Of a stretch of DNA of 64,000 bases, positions 34,793-42,951 are shown piece after piece. The first letter of the stretch is position 1, and each line of letters starts with the position of its first letter. The notes beneath the pieces were generated by a model that was given only the letters and a program-made list of their open reading frames with translations, made no database searches and was not told where the DNA came from. This DNA comes from an uncultured Draconibacterium sp. (GTDB taxonomy: Bacteria > Bacteroidota > Bacteroidia > Bacteroidales > Prolixibacteraceae). Location of the stretch: NCBI RefSeq assembly GCF_963675585.1, contig NZ_OY776414.1, positions 661,001-725,000 of the forward strand, given 5' to 3'. A program made the position numbers and the translations under genes.

Positions 34793-35899
34793 ATGAATAA
34801 AATTATTATTGCACTATTGTGTAGTTTCCTGATTGGAGGAACAGGCTTTGCTCAAAAAGCCGATAACGCAAAACTTTTCAAAGATTCGTACATTAAAAAA
34901 ACCATGACCAGAGCTTTAGACTGGCAGTTAAAAAATCCGAAGCACAAGTTGTACGACTGGACAAACGGAGCGTATTACGCCGGGGTTTTTGCTGCTTACG
35001 AAACAACAGGCTCGAAAAAGATTTGGAAAGCCATGTACGAAATGGGTGAAGCCAATGAGTGGAAACCCGGACCACGTTTGCAACATGCCGATGATCATGT
35101 TATCTGTCAAACTTACATCGATATGTATCGCGTTTCGGGAGAAAAGAAAATGATTGAACCATTTACTGCCACTATGGAGGAGTTTATGACCACTCCGTAC
35201 GAAACGGGCAGAATTAATAAAATTACCTGGTGGTGGTGCGATGCCTTATTTATGGGGCCGGCAGCTTTTGTGAAACTTGGTGTAACGCTTGATGATGACA
35301 GGTACCTGAAATTAAACGATAAACTGTGGAAAGAAACATACGATTTGTTGTACGACAAAGAATACAGTTTGTATGCGCGCGATATTAACTACAAGTGGAA
35401 CGAACCCGGTATTGATCCGATAAAAGAAGCCAATGGTAAAAAGATTTTTTGGTCGCGTGGAAACGGTTGGGTTATGGGTGGATTAGTTCGCACCATTGCC
35501 GAATTACCGGAAGATTATCCAACCCGGAATTTTTACATCGATAATTTTAAAGAAATGGCAGCGGCAATTGTTTCGCTACAGCAGGAAGATGGTTTGTGGC
35601 GTGCCAGTTTGCTTGATCCGGAATCATATCCTGGAGGCGAAGCAAGTGGATCGGGATTTTACTGTTATGCTTTGGCATGGGGAATAAACAATGGCATTCT
35701 CGACAAGGAAACATATTTACCGGCAGTTGAAAAAGCCTGGGTGGGATTAAACGGATTAATTCAACCGGATGGTCATGTGGGATGGTGTCAGCCAATTGGA
35801 GCCGATCCGAAAAAGAATTTCGAGGCAAACAGTTGGGAGGTTTATGGAACTGGTGCTTTTTTGCTTGCGGGAAGCGAAGTAATTAAACTGAAGAAATAG
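34793..35899 (+). CDS. glycoside hydrolase family 105 (unsaturated glucuronyl/galacturonyl hydrolase)
   Basis: The 368-aa protein has a signal peptide (MNKIIIALLCSFLIGGTGFAQ) and the alpha6/alpha6 barrel of GH88/105 (YteR-like). Family marks include YDWTNGAYYAGV, the catalytic-region DDHVICQTYIDMY and WWWCDALFMGP, FWSRGNGWVMGGL and SGSGFYCYALAWGIN. These enzymes remove the unsaturated sugar left by polysaccharide lyases (pectin, ulvan or similar). No lyase or SusCD pair is next to it, so the polysaccharide is unknown. The operator in its promoter suggests sugar-responsive control. Confidence 0.9.
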   Translation: MNKIIIALLCSFLIGGTGFAQKADNAKLFKDSYIKKTMTRALDWQLKNPKHKLYDWTNGAYYAGVFAAYETTGSKKIWKAMYEMGEANEWKPGPRLQHADDHVICQTYIDMYRVSGEKKMIEPFTATMEEFMTTPYETGRINKITWWWCDALFMGPAAFVKLGVTLDDDRYLKLNDKLWKETYDLLYDKEYSLYARDINYKWNEPGIDPIKEANGKKIFWSRGNGWVMGGLVRTIAELPEDYPTRNFYIDNFKEMAAAIVSLQQEDGLWRASLLDPESYPGGEASGSGFYCYALAWGINNGILDKETYLPAVEKAWVGLNGLIQPDGHVGWCQPIGADPKKNFEANSWEVYGTGAFLLAGSEVIKLKK

Positions 35900-35918
35900 A
35901 ACAATAAGAATAAAAAAA

Positions 35919-35940
35919 GGCTCCTCATCGGAGCCTTTTT
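35919..35940 (+). terminator. rho-independent terminator
   Basis: The hairpin GGCTCC-TCATC-GGAGCC is followed by T5 and preceded by A7. It works in both directions, between GH105 and the leftward small secreted gene. Confidence 0.9.
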
Positions 35941-35954
35941 GTTGCCAAACCTTT

Positions 35955-36326
35955 TTATTTAATTTTTGTAGCTGTAATTTTCATTGCTCCTTCGGGAGTG
36001 TCAACTGTTCCCTCCATCGATTTTTTATCGATTTTTGCTTTTATGGTAACATAATTGTAATCTACATAAAGGCCACATTTTAAAACACCTTCTACATAGC
36101 TTACATCTTTTAAATCAATTTTATAATCGTCGGCAAATTTTACTTCCCCAACCAGGTTACCATCTTTTTCGCTAAACACAAAAACACCTGCCGAGTAACC
36201 GTATGGTGCGGTTGGAACCTCATATTTCCATTCGCCTGTAAGTTCTTTGTTGTCGTTCGATTTTACAGCGCTGGCAGTACCTGCAACAATTGTTACCAAT
36301 AAAATAAAAGCCAATAATTTTTTCAT
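35955..36326 (-). CDS. small secreted protein, unknown function
   Basis: The 123-aa protein has a signal peptide (MKKLLAFILLVTIVAGTASA) and about 100 residues with alternating hydrophobic strands (GEWKYEVP, AGVFVFSEKDGNLVGEVKF, MEGTVDTPEGAMKITATKI), resembling a small lipocalin-like or DUF-type beta sandwich seen in Bacteroidota. No catalytic motif is visible. Confidence 0.65.
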   Translation of the reverse strand: MKKLLAFILLVTIVAGTASAVKSNDNKELTGEWKYEVPTAPYGYSAGVFVFSEKDGNLVGEVKFADDYKIDLKDVSYVEGVLKCGLYVDYNYVTIKAKIDKKSMEGTVDTPEGAMKITATKIK

Positions 36327-36465
36327 TCTGATAGTTTTAAATTAATGATTTGTTTTTTCTGATTCATTACATTTAATTGAATCTGTTTCACAAATTTTAT
36401 CAGCTTATTTTACTATTCCAAATTAATGGGGCGAACAAGCATATTTTGGGACGAAGTGATCTTCT

Positions 36466-37293
36466 TCAGGATAAAAGATCCAAAAAGCGGGATGTATATT
36501 TTTCCGAAACCGGAATCGTATTGTCTATTAGCCGAACTTTTAACAACAGCTTTTTTCCTGCCTTTTTAACAAATTCCACATTTAGTGTATTTACCATATA
36601 CGACCGGTGGCAGCGTACTACAGAACTGTCTTTAAACGATTCTTCCATATTTTTCATGGTGTTGCGTAAAAGTTCGCGATGCAGTTTTCCTTCCAAAATG
36701 TAAAAAACCGAAACATAATTGTCGGTCGATTCCAAAACAAGCAGGTCTTTTGCCAAAACAGAGAACCGGACCTTCCCGTTGTCGTCCTTAAAAGCAATTA
36801 AATTTTTCGTGGGTGGTTTGCCGATTTGAGTTTGTAAGTGTGCGATTTGAGCTTGCTGATTTTTATAATAAATAATGAGCAGAGCAAAAGAGTAGGGGAT
36901 GCATATGCCGAGAATGGTGTATTTCAGTGAAAAAAAGAAATCGTTCATAAAATTACCCAGCGGATTTCCATAAAGAAAAATGTACACCAAACTGATCAAC
37001 AAAATTTCAATAAAAAACCAAAGTGCGTAGGTTTTAATTTTAAACTGAGCTTGCCTGAAAAGCTTCCGAAGTGGAAATTGCGTGAAAAGAAATACCAGTG
37101 CCACCACAATCCCGTAGCTGGATAATCGAAGGAATTTTACAAATCCCAGATCGGAGTGCCACCTGCCAATGTTCCAAGGCTTAAAAATATTGATGAAAAA
37201 TATGCTAAAAACAAGCACAATGAGAATTAGCAGGTACCTGTCTTTTTTATTGTCAAGCAGCGCAAATGGTTTATTTAGAAAATCAGGATTCAA
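36466..37293 (-). CDS. membrane-bound LytTR-family transcription regulator
   Basis: The 275-aa protein has four membrane helices (about 22-40, 55-72, 90-110, 118-145), a short coiled linker (YKNQQAQIAHLQTQI) and a C-terminal LytTR DNA-binding domain (about 165-272: VLESTDNYVSVFYILEGKLHRELLRNTM..., VRCHRSYMVN). Such membrane LytTR proteins without receiver domain are common in Bacteroidota. The gene is divergent from the lipoprotein at 37469; targets unknown. Confidence 0.82.
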   Translation of the reverse strand: MNPDFLNKPFALLDNKKDRYLLILIVLVFSIFFINIFKPWNIGRWHSDLGFVKFLRLSSYGIVVALVFLFTQFPLRKLFRQAQFKIKTYALWFFIEILLISLVYIFLYGNPLGNFMNDFFFSLKYTILGICIPYSFALLIIYYKNQQAQIAHLQTQIGKPPTKNLIAFKDDNGKVRFSVLAKDLLVLESTDNYVSVFYILEGKLHRELLRNTMKNMEESFKDSSVVRCHRSYMVNTLNVEFVKKAGKKLLLKVRLIDNTIPVSEKYTSRFLDLLS

Positions 37294-37468
37294 AATATGC
37301 CAGTTAAGTTTTGGATTGATTTGTTTTTCGACACTTCACTCGTTTTCAAATATATTGATAATTGTTGGTTGTAACGAGCTTCGTACTTGTTTTAATGTTA
37401 ATTGTTTTGCAGGCAGGGCACGATATTTGTTTAAATGAAGTTTCTTTGGAAACTAAATTTTTAGTTAA

Positions 37469-38584
37469 ATGAAAATCATACTATTTAAGTCCTTACTACT
37501 GTTTTCGGTGCTGGTTGTAATTTTTGCGTGTAATCAGAAAGATGTTTCGGTGGCTGATGTAAAAACAATCGAATTAAAGGGGTCGCAAGATTTTTTGCCT
37601 ATTTCAAGTTTTATTGCCGAACTCGGTTATTTGGAATTACAGGTTTCGGAAGCCGGTTATGAAATGGGAGAAATAACAGACGTAAAAGTACTTGATGGAG
37701 ATTTAATTGTAAAACAGCGTAAAGCACGGGAGCTCAGTTTTGTGCGTTTTTCGGAAACAGGTCGATTTTTGAATGAGATTGTCAACAATAAGAATGAGGA
37801 AATTTCAAATCCTCTGGATGTTGTATTGTACAAAAACGGCTATGCAATATTAGGCGAAAATGGTATTTATGAGGTTTCGAAAGATGGAAAAAATCTAAAG
37901 AAAATTATTTCGGCAGAAATGGCCGGAGAATCTTTTTTTGTTGTAAAAAATACCTTTTATGTAATAAGTGAAACAGGATCGAATGAGTTTTTAACCCAGT
38001 ACTCTGAAAATAAAAAAGCAAAGAACAGTGTCCGGATTGATCAACGATTCGACAAATTGATGTACACTGATGTTGCGCATTTTGGGAAACAAAATTATCA
38101 TTTGCTATCGTCGTTTTCCGATGTGATTTACACCTTTGTAAATAATATACTTATGCCCTTGTATAAACTCGACGGCGGGAATTATTCAACTTTAAATGAG
38201 GTGTGGCAAAATGTAGGCGACCGCGATACAAAAGAAACCATGCGCTACATTTACGATACACAGCACGTACTCGTTAAAAACTATCTCGAAAACGATGACA
38301 TTATTTTTATAACCTATTGGGTGGGTTCCAGTTCTACTACATTAATTATAAAAAAGGCCGATTGGGAAATGCGTTATTATGGTCGTGGTGTAAACGATAT
38401 TGATGGCGGTATTTGGGACAGAGCAATGCATTTGTCCGACAAAAATGAACTGTATATTCCAATCAGTTCCGGAAAAATTGGAGGACACAAAATTACCAAC
38501 AAATGGCACAAGGAATTTGAAAATTTGCAAGCACATATTGCATCTACCGGAAATCCTGTAATAATGAAGTGCATGCTGAAGTAG
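37469..38584 (+). CDS. 6-bladed beta-propeller lipoprotein
   Basis: The 371-aa protein has a lipobox (VVIFAC, Cys 21) and a repeating beta-propeller pattern such as ITDVKVLDGDLIVKQ, FVRFSETGRFLNEI and YKNGYAILGENGIYEVSKDG. This matches the 6-bladed propeller (DUF4934/NHL-like) lipoproteins of Bacteroidota. It may be a surface or periplasmic binding protein. It is divergent from the LytTR regulator with a 175-bp gap. Confidence 0.65.
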   Translation: MKIILFKSLLLFSVLVVIFACNQKDVSVADVKTIELKGSQDFLPISSFIAELGYLELQVSEAGYEMGEITDVKVLDGDLIVKQRKARELSFVRFSETGRFLNEIVNNKNEEISNPLDVVLYKNGYAILGENGIYEVSKDGKNLKKIISAEMAGESFFVVKNTFYVISETGSNEFLTQYSENKKAKNSVRIDQRFDKLMYTDVAHFGKQNYHLLSSFSDVIYTFVNNILMPLYKLDGGNYSTLNEVWQNVGDRDTKETMRYIYDTQHVLVKNYLENDDIIFITYWVGSSSTTLIIKKADWEMRYYGRGVNDIDGGIWDRAMHLSDKNELYIPISSGKIGGHKITNKWHKEFENLQAHIASTGNPVIMKCMLK

Positions 38585-38769
38585 AGTTCAGGGTTCAGAG
38601 TTTAGAGTTCAGAGTTGCTTCGATTTATAATTATATCCGACAAGCTTGCAGGAAAATTGAAAGTTTGAACAGGAAATGAGTTGGGTCAATTTCAGTAAAA
38701 TCTAAGTTCTCAAATCAAAATTAAAAATTCAGCCCACAAAAAGCTTAAAAGTATTTTTAATGAACTTTG

Positions 38770-39126
38770 CTACCCATTTTCTTTTTTTACCAACATAAAC
38801 TTATTGTTTTCAAGTTCGGAGTAGCCCTGGTCGTAAACAAAAAAGTATTCCCGGCCGGTTTTTGTGGTGTAAATATTTGTATAGTAATTAAAGTTAAACC
38901 CCAGTTTTTCGAGAATACTTCTAAATGTTGTCGTTTTTTCTTCAGTATTTAACTCTTCTAAAATGCTGTGATTTTTTTTTAGAACGCGGTTAATTTTTCG
39001 CATAAAATTAGTTGAACCGCTAAGCTTTTTATTGTTGTATGAATTTCGGCAAAGGTCGTTGCAAAACTTTTGATCGGCTCGTCCTTTTAAAGGTTCTCCA
39101 CATTCAAGGCATGTTCTTATTTCCAT
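38770..39126 (-). CDS. zinc-ribbon protein, unknown function
   Basis: The 118-aa protein begins with a zinc ribbon (CLECGEPL, FCNDLCRNSYNN) of the DUF2116 type and continues with a helical segment and a C-terminal FNFNYYTNIYTTKTGREYFFVYDQGY region. It is divergent from ssb with a shared region containing TTACAAAC sites, so it may regulate or be co-regulated with it. Confidence 0.65.
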   Translation of the reverse strand: MEIRTCLECGEPLKGRADQKFCNDLCRNSYNNKKLSGSTNFMRKINRVLKKNHSILEELNTEEKTTTFRSILEKLGFNFNYYTNIYTTKTGREYFFVYDQGYSELENNKFMLVKKENG

Positions 39127-39176
39127 ATTGAATTAAATGCTTGAGTTCGTAAAATGCTAATATATAAAATTATATC

Positions 39177-39218
39177 CGTTTGTAAACGCTTACAAACGTT
39201 TATTGTCGATTACAAACA
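39177..39218. promoter_or_regulatory. operator-like palindrome and third half-site
   Basis: A 9-bp inverted repeat CGTTTGTAA-N4-TTACAAACG (39177-39198) is followed 20 bp later by a third half-site TTACAAACA (39210-39218). It lies between the divergent zinc-ribbon and ssb genes. A good -7 box TACCTTTG for ssb follows at 39251-39258, but no clear -33 box. Confidence 0.5.
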
Positions 39219-39327
39219 TTTAAAAACCGAATAAAATTTGGAGCTCACTATACCTTTGAATCAACAATTTCGTTAAAGGGCTCGAAAAAAGAAACAGCCC
39301 TACATTATTAACTCAAAAACAAATATC

Positions 39328-39669
39328 ATGAATGTTTTAAGAAACAGCGTACGATTATTGGGGAACTTAGGAGAAGATCCAAAAGTTAGAAGATTTGACG
39401 GTGGAAAAGTAGTTGCTCATTTTAATTTGGCAACCAACGAAATTTATCGGGATAGCCACGGAGAAAAACAAAGTGAAACCACCTGGCATCGTTTGGTAGC
39501 ATGGGGGAAACAAGCTGAAATTGCTGAAAAACACCTGAAAAAGGGTTCTGAAATTTCGATTCTTGGAAAATTGACCAATCGGTCGTGGGAAGATAAAAAT
39601 GGAGAAAAACAATACATGACCGAAGTGGTTATAAACTCGATGTTAATGTTGGATAAAAACAGTAATTAG
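39328..39669 (+). CDS. ssb: single-stranded DNA-binding protein (short)
   Basis: The 113-aa OB-fold protein has the family marks MNVLRNSVRLLGNLGEDPKV and TTWHRLVAWGKQAE, KGSEISILGKL. It ends right after the OB fold (LMLDKNSN) and lacks the acidic DDDIPF-type tail that recruits repair and replication proteins, so it is probably an accessory rather than the main chromosomal SSB. Confidence 0.9.
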   Translation: MNVLRNSVRLLGNLGEDPKVRRFDGGKVVAHFNLATNEIYRDSHGEKQSETTWHRLVAWGKQAEIAEKHLKKGSEISILGKLTNRSWEDKNGEKQYMTEVVINSMLMLDKNSN

Positions 39670-39680
39670 TGAAAAGGTAT

Positions 39681-39737
39681 GAGTTACAAGATTTAGTTTC
39701 AAGTGATATTCTGCTTGTGGCTTGAGTCTTGTAACTC
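39681..39737. terminator. convergent inverted repeat between ssb and the CAP gene
   Basis: A perfect 11-bp inverted repeat GAGTTACAAGA/TCTTGTAACTC (39681-39691, 39727-39737) with an inner CAAG/CTTG pairing and a T run (39745-39751) lies between two convergent genes. It is probably a bidirectional terminator. Confidence 0.5.
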
Positions 39738-39741
39738 GTAG

Positions 39742-40404
39742 CTATTTTTTTATTATTCCACCTGCAAAATCCATCACACACATGGTACGGTAAACAGGAT
39801 GTTTGCCACAAGCGATGCCCACATTTTTAAAAGCCGGATGAAGTAAATTTGTGCGGTGTCCGCGATTTTTAACTCCATCGTCGATTAAAAGAAAAATCAC
39901 GATCTGGCGCGCTGATGTATTCCCGTAAGCAATATTTTCGGCAATTCGATCCTGCCAGCTTCCATAACGTTCAATCCGAATTTTTAAATCAGAACGGTCG
40001 CTACCCGAGTGCCCGGTATTTCCTGTATTTTCCTGATCTTTTTGGTGGTCACCTGCCGCAAGGCTGAGTGCCTCACTTGGTTGCAATATATCCAGCGATC
40101 GTGCTTTTTTAAGTTCCCTCACACACTCGTATAGTGCTCCTACTCCTTCGTTGGTTTTTATGGCGATATCACCCGGGTAATGCAATATTCTGCCTTCGTA
40201 ATATTTTGCCAGCGGAGCAATAAATTCTTCGGCATATTTGGCCGGATTGGAACGAAATAAATTGATTTCATAAACAACCTCCTTTTCGAGCGGAGTGAGG
40301 TAATTTGCGTTTTCGGCTGTATTTAACTTCTTCTCCGGTTCAGTACTACTTACCGAAATAACACTTCCAAAAACAATCAATACCGTTACAATCCAAATTT
40401 TCAT
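39742..40404 (-). CDS. CAP (SCP/PR1) domain secreted protein
   Basis: The 220-aa protein has a signal peptide (MKIWIVTVLIVFGSVISVSS) and a CAP domain: YEINLFRSNPAKYAEE, SLAAGDHQKDQENTGNTGHSG (metal-site His), ENIAYG, and LLIDDGVKNRGHRTNLLHPAFKNVGIACG. The CAP tetrad His and Glu residues are kept. Function of bacterial CAP proteins is mostly unknown; proteolysis or lipid binding has been proposed. Confidence 0.88.
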   Translation of the reverse strand: MKIWIVTVLIVFGSVISVSSTEPEKKLNTAENANYLTPLEKEVVYEINLFRSNPAKYAEEFIAPLAKYYEGRILHYPGDIAIKTNEGVGALYECVRELKKARSLDILQPSEALSLAAGDHQKDQENTGNTGHSGSDRSDLKIRIERYGSWQDRIAENIAYGNTSARQIVIFLLIDDGVKNRGHRTNLLHPAFKNVGIACGKHPVYRTMCVMDFAGGIIKK

Positions 40405-40560
40405 ACAATTGTGTTGAGTTCATTACCTTTCCAGTTCACAAACGTAAATTTCAGGAAATATGTTTTTTAAGTAAACGCATTTTGCGCCATTTTATTCGTT
40501 AAACTTTGTTTGATTGAAAATAAATTTAATGTCAAGCGTGGCAGGAAGCCGAGTAGGTAT

Positions 40561-41727
40561 TTAAAAGTTCCACTTTAAGCGGGCATAGGCAACATTCGAT
40601 CCCGACCTTTTATTGTGTAGTTCTAAATTAAAATATTGATACATCAGTGAAAAATAGAGATTAGAACTTATTGAGAAATCAATTGCAGGCATTAAAAAAT
40701 AGCCTTTGTAATCGGTGTAGTAGATTCCGGCAAGGTTGGCGGTTAAAATTGGACTTATAATATATGACAGGTTTGCAAAAATATTGTATTCGCTGAATGA
40801 CAGACTTTTAGATGTAGAAGGCGCCTGGAAAATTGCCGTTGGACTTTGCTCTATGTCGATGAGTGTTTTGGGATCGTTGTACAGGAATTCCCACTGAATG
40901 GTTAATTTATTTCCCAGCAAATAATCGAAGCCAACGCTTGCAAGAAAAACACCTGATGTATCGGCAAAATTCTCAGCAGCCTTATAATAACTGGCTTCAC
41001 CCCTAAATGCAACTTTGCCGATGTTTCCTTCCCAACCGGTTCCAACAACAATGTCCTGTCCGTAAACATAGCCGCCCATGAATTGAATGTCGTAACTCCA
41101 TTTATTGAATTTATACAATCCGGCTAAGGTTAAATCATTCGAGCTGTCAATTTTTGCGACCAACTCGGCTGACGAAGCAGTGCCAAGGTAATATTTCATC
41201 CTCAGGGCATCTGATCCGGGCCGTTCCATATAATCAAAGTCGTAATACGAGAAGGCATTAAAAATATCGTTGGGATTCCACACCAGTGTTCGTCCCCAGT
41301 TTACTCTTTGTCGCCCAACACTTATTTCAAATTTTCCGGTAACATATTCAATATAAGCCCTGTCGAATTGGGTGTTCATTAAATTGTTGGCGTTTTGCCA
41401 CCAGTTAAAATTCATATTAAAAAAGCCCCGGTCGCGGGCAAATTCATTCGCATATCCGGGAATATTCGCCATACTTTGTCCCCATACAAATTGATTGCGA
41501 AATTCCAGGTGAGCAGTAAAATTATCGTTGGCATACCAGGTCATATTAATGCGGTTGTGCAAGATAAAGTCGTTTAAAAACTGATAATCATTGCCGGCAT
41601 CTTTTGCAAATGCCGATTGCCCCATGTTTGAAATATAACCGTTAATGTCGAGTTTCGATTGTGCATTCGATACGACTGTTACAAAGGAAACGAATATAAA
41701 AAGTATGTATTTAAACCAGCGCATCAT
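40561..41727 (-). CDS. outer-membrane beta-barrel protein of the export operon
   Basis: The 388-aa protein has a signal peptide (to VVSNAQ) and about 16 alternating amphipathic strands (NDNFTAHLEFRNQFVWG, GKFEISVGRQRVNWG) ending in a C-terminal aromatic, LKWNF. The N-terminal YISNMGQ and VGRQRVNWGRTLVWNPND resemble DUF1302/alginate-porin-like barrels. Its start overlaps the ATPase stop by four bases, so it is made with the ABC exporter and may be its outer-membrane acceptor. Confidence 0.7.
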   Translation of the reverse strand: MMRWFKYILFIFVSFVTVVSNAQSKLDINGYISNMGQSAFAKDAGNDYQFLNDFILHNRINMTWYANDNFTAHLEFRNQFVWGQSMANIPGYANEFARDRGFFNMNFNWWQNANNLMNTQFDRAYIEYVTGKFEISVGRQRVNWGRTLVWNPNDIFNAFSYYDFDYMERPGSDALRMKYYLGTASSAELVAKIDSSNDLTLAGLYKFNKWSYDIQFMGGYVYGQDIVVGTGWEGNIGKVAFRGEASYYKAAENFADTSGVFLASVGFDYLLGNKLTIQWEFLYNDPKTLIDIEQSPTAIFQAPSTSKSLSFSEYNIFANLSYIISPILTANLAGIYYTDYKGYFLMPAIDFSISSNLYFSLMYQYFNLELHNKRSGSNVAYARLKWNF

Positions 41728-42419
41728 TCACCACCGTTTTTACGTTCGTCACTGATTACTTTCCCATCCTCGACAGTTATTACGCGACGTGCCTTTTTAA
41801 CCACGCGTGCATCGTGTGTACTAAATACAAAGGTTATGTTTTCTTCGCGATTCAATTTTTCCATGATGTCGAGCAAAGTTTCTGTTGATTTTGAATCGAG
41901 GTTGGCAGTGGGCTCATCGGCCAGCACAAATTTGGGTTTGCTGGCCAAAGCCCGCGCCACTGCAACGCGCTGTTGCTGTCCTCCCGATAATTTTGCCGGG
42001 CGTGCATTCATGCGTTCACCCAGTCCAACCGACTTTAAAAGTTCTTCTGTTCGTACATCGCATTCTTTGCTGTTCTTTCCCTGAAGACGCATTACAAATT
42101 CAGTATTTTCTTTTGCTGTTAAAACAGGAATCAGATTGTAGGATTGAAACACAAAACCAATATTATTTAAGCGGAAATCGGTTAAGGCCTCACCTTTCAA
42201 ATTACTCATTGTAGTTCCTCCAACCAAAACCTCTCCCGAAGTTGGATCATCCAAACCACCAATCATATTTAAAAGAGTTGTTTTTCCAGATCCTGAAGGG
42301 CCAACAATCGCCGCAAATTCTCCTTCGTTAAAATCGAGTGTTACACCGTTTACTGCATGTACCTCAACTTCCGATTCTTTGTATATTTTAACAAGGTCTT
42401 TAATTTCTATGACTTTCAT
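41724..42419 (-). CDS. ABC transporter ATP-binding protein, LolD/MacB type
   Basis: The 231-aa protein has Walker A GPSGSGKTT, Q-loop FVFQSYNLIPVLTAKEN, signature LSGGQQQRVAVARAL and Walker B FVLADEPTANLD with the H-loop FSTHDARV. This is the FtsE/LolD/MacB class, which pairs with FtsX-fold permeases, as found upstream. It energises lipoprotein or small-molecule extraction from the inner membrane. Confidence 0.93.
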   Translation of the reverse strand: MKVIEIKDLVKIYKESEVEVHAVNGVTLDFNEGEFAAIVGPSGSGKTTLLNMIGGLDDPTSGEVLVGGTTMSNLKGEALTDFRLNNIGFVFQSYNLIPVLTAKENTEFVMRLQGKNSKECDVRTEELLKSVGLGERMNARPAKLSGGQQQRVAVARALASKPKFVLADEPTANLDSKSTETLLDIMEKLNREENITFVFSTHDARVVKKARRVITVEDGKVISDERKNGGE

Positions 42420-42487
42420 ATCCGTGGTATTTGTAGTGATTTTATATTCTGTTTGTTCTTTTTAAAAGTTAGTTTCTTACTGATACT

Positions 42488-42526
42488 ATGTTGTTGGTTG
42501 TTGGTTGTTGGTTGTTGGTTGTTATT
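42488..42526. repeat. TTGTTGG heptamer tandem repeat, downstream arm of the FHB1 cassette
   Basis: About five copies of TTGTTGG follow one another. The last 19 bases (42508-42526) are the inverted complement, with one mismatch, of 42931-42949 on the other side of the four-helix-bundle gene. Confidence 0.8.
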
Positions 42527-42532
42527 TGTTTG

Positions 42533-42898
42533 TTAGGTTCGCCAATTTGATTCAATGTATTGAATGAATTTGTTGATTTTGGATCCTAAATGATTGTATC
42601 TTTCAATTAATTCGTTTAATGGATTTTCAGAAAAGTAGAGATTACTAATCATTGATAGTTGAGATGTCGTTTCGTTACAAGAAGCTTGCGCATACGTGAG
42701 AAATTTAACAAACTCAGCTTTATAACGTTTTCTTCCATATCCTTCTGCAATATTGTCTTTAATACTTTTTGACGATCTACGAATCTGATTTCCCTGTTCA
42801 TACAATTCAAAAGTTGGAAGTGTTAAACTTAAATGATGAACTTCAACTGCTAATTCGTAAGCCATTTTATAAATATCTAAGTCGTTATAACTACTCAT
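42533..42898 (-). CDS. four-helix bundle protein (23S rRNA IVP/S23 family)
   Basis: The 121-aa helical protein shows the family pattern YNDLDIYKMAYELAVEVHHL, IRRSSKSIKDNIAEGYGR and YAQASCNETTSQLSMI. These proteins were first found encoded in intervening sequences of 23S rRNA; their function is unclear. Here it lies between the FtsX permease and the ATPase of one operon, bracketed by a 19-bp inverted repeat (42508-42526 and 42931-42949). The cassette looks inserted. Confidence 0.88.
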   Translation of the reverse strand: MSSYNDLDIYKMAYELAVEVHHLSLTLPTFELYEQGNQIRRSSKSIKDNIAEGYGRKRYKAEFVKFLTYAQASCNETTSQLSMISNLYFSENPLNELIERYNHLGSKINKFIQYIESNWRT

Positions 42899-42930
42899 TT
42901 TGTTTTATTTATTTGAATCAACTAATAACT

Positions 42931-42949
42931 AATAACTACCAACAACCAA
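42931..42949. repeat. upstream arm of the FHB1 inverted repeat
   Basis: AATAACTACCAACAACCAA is complementary to 42508-42526 at 18 of 19 positions. It starts directly after the permease stop codon. The two arms can form one long stem in the mRNA that encloses the four-helix-bundle gene. Confidence 0.75.
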
Positions 42950-42951
42950 TT

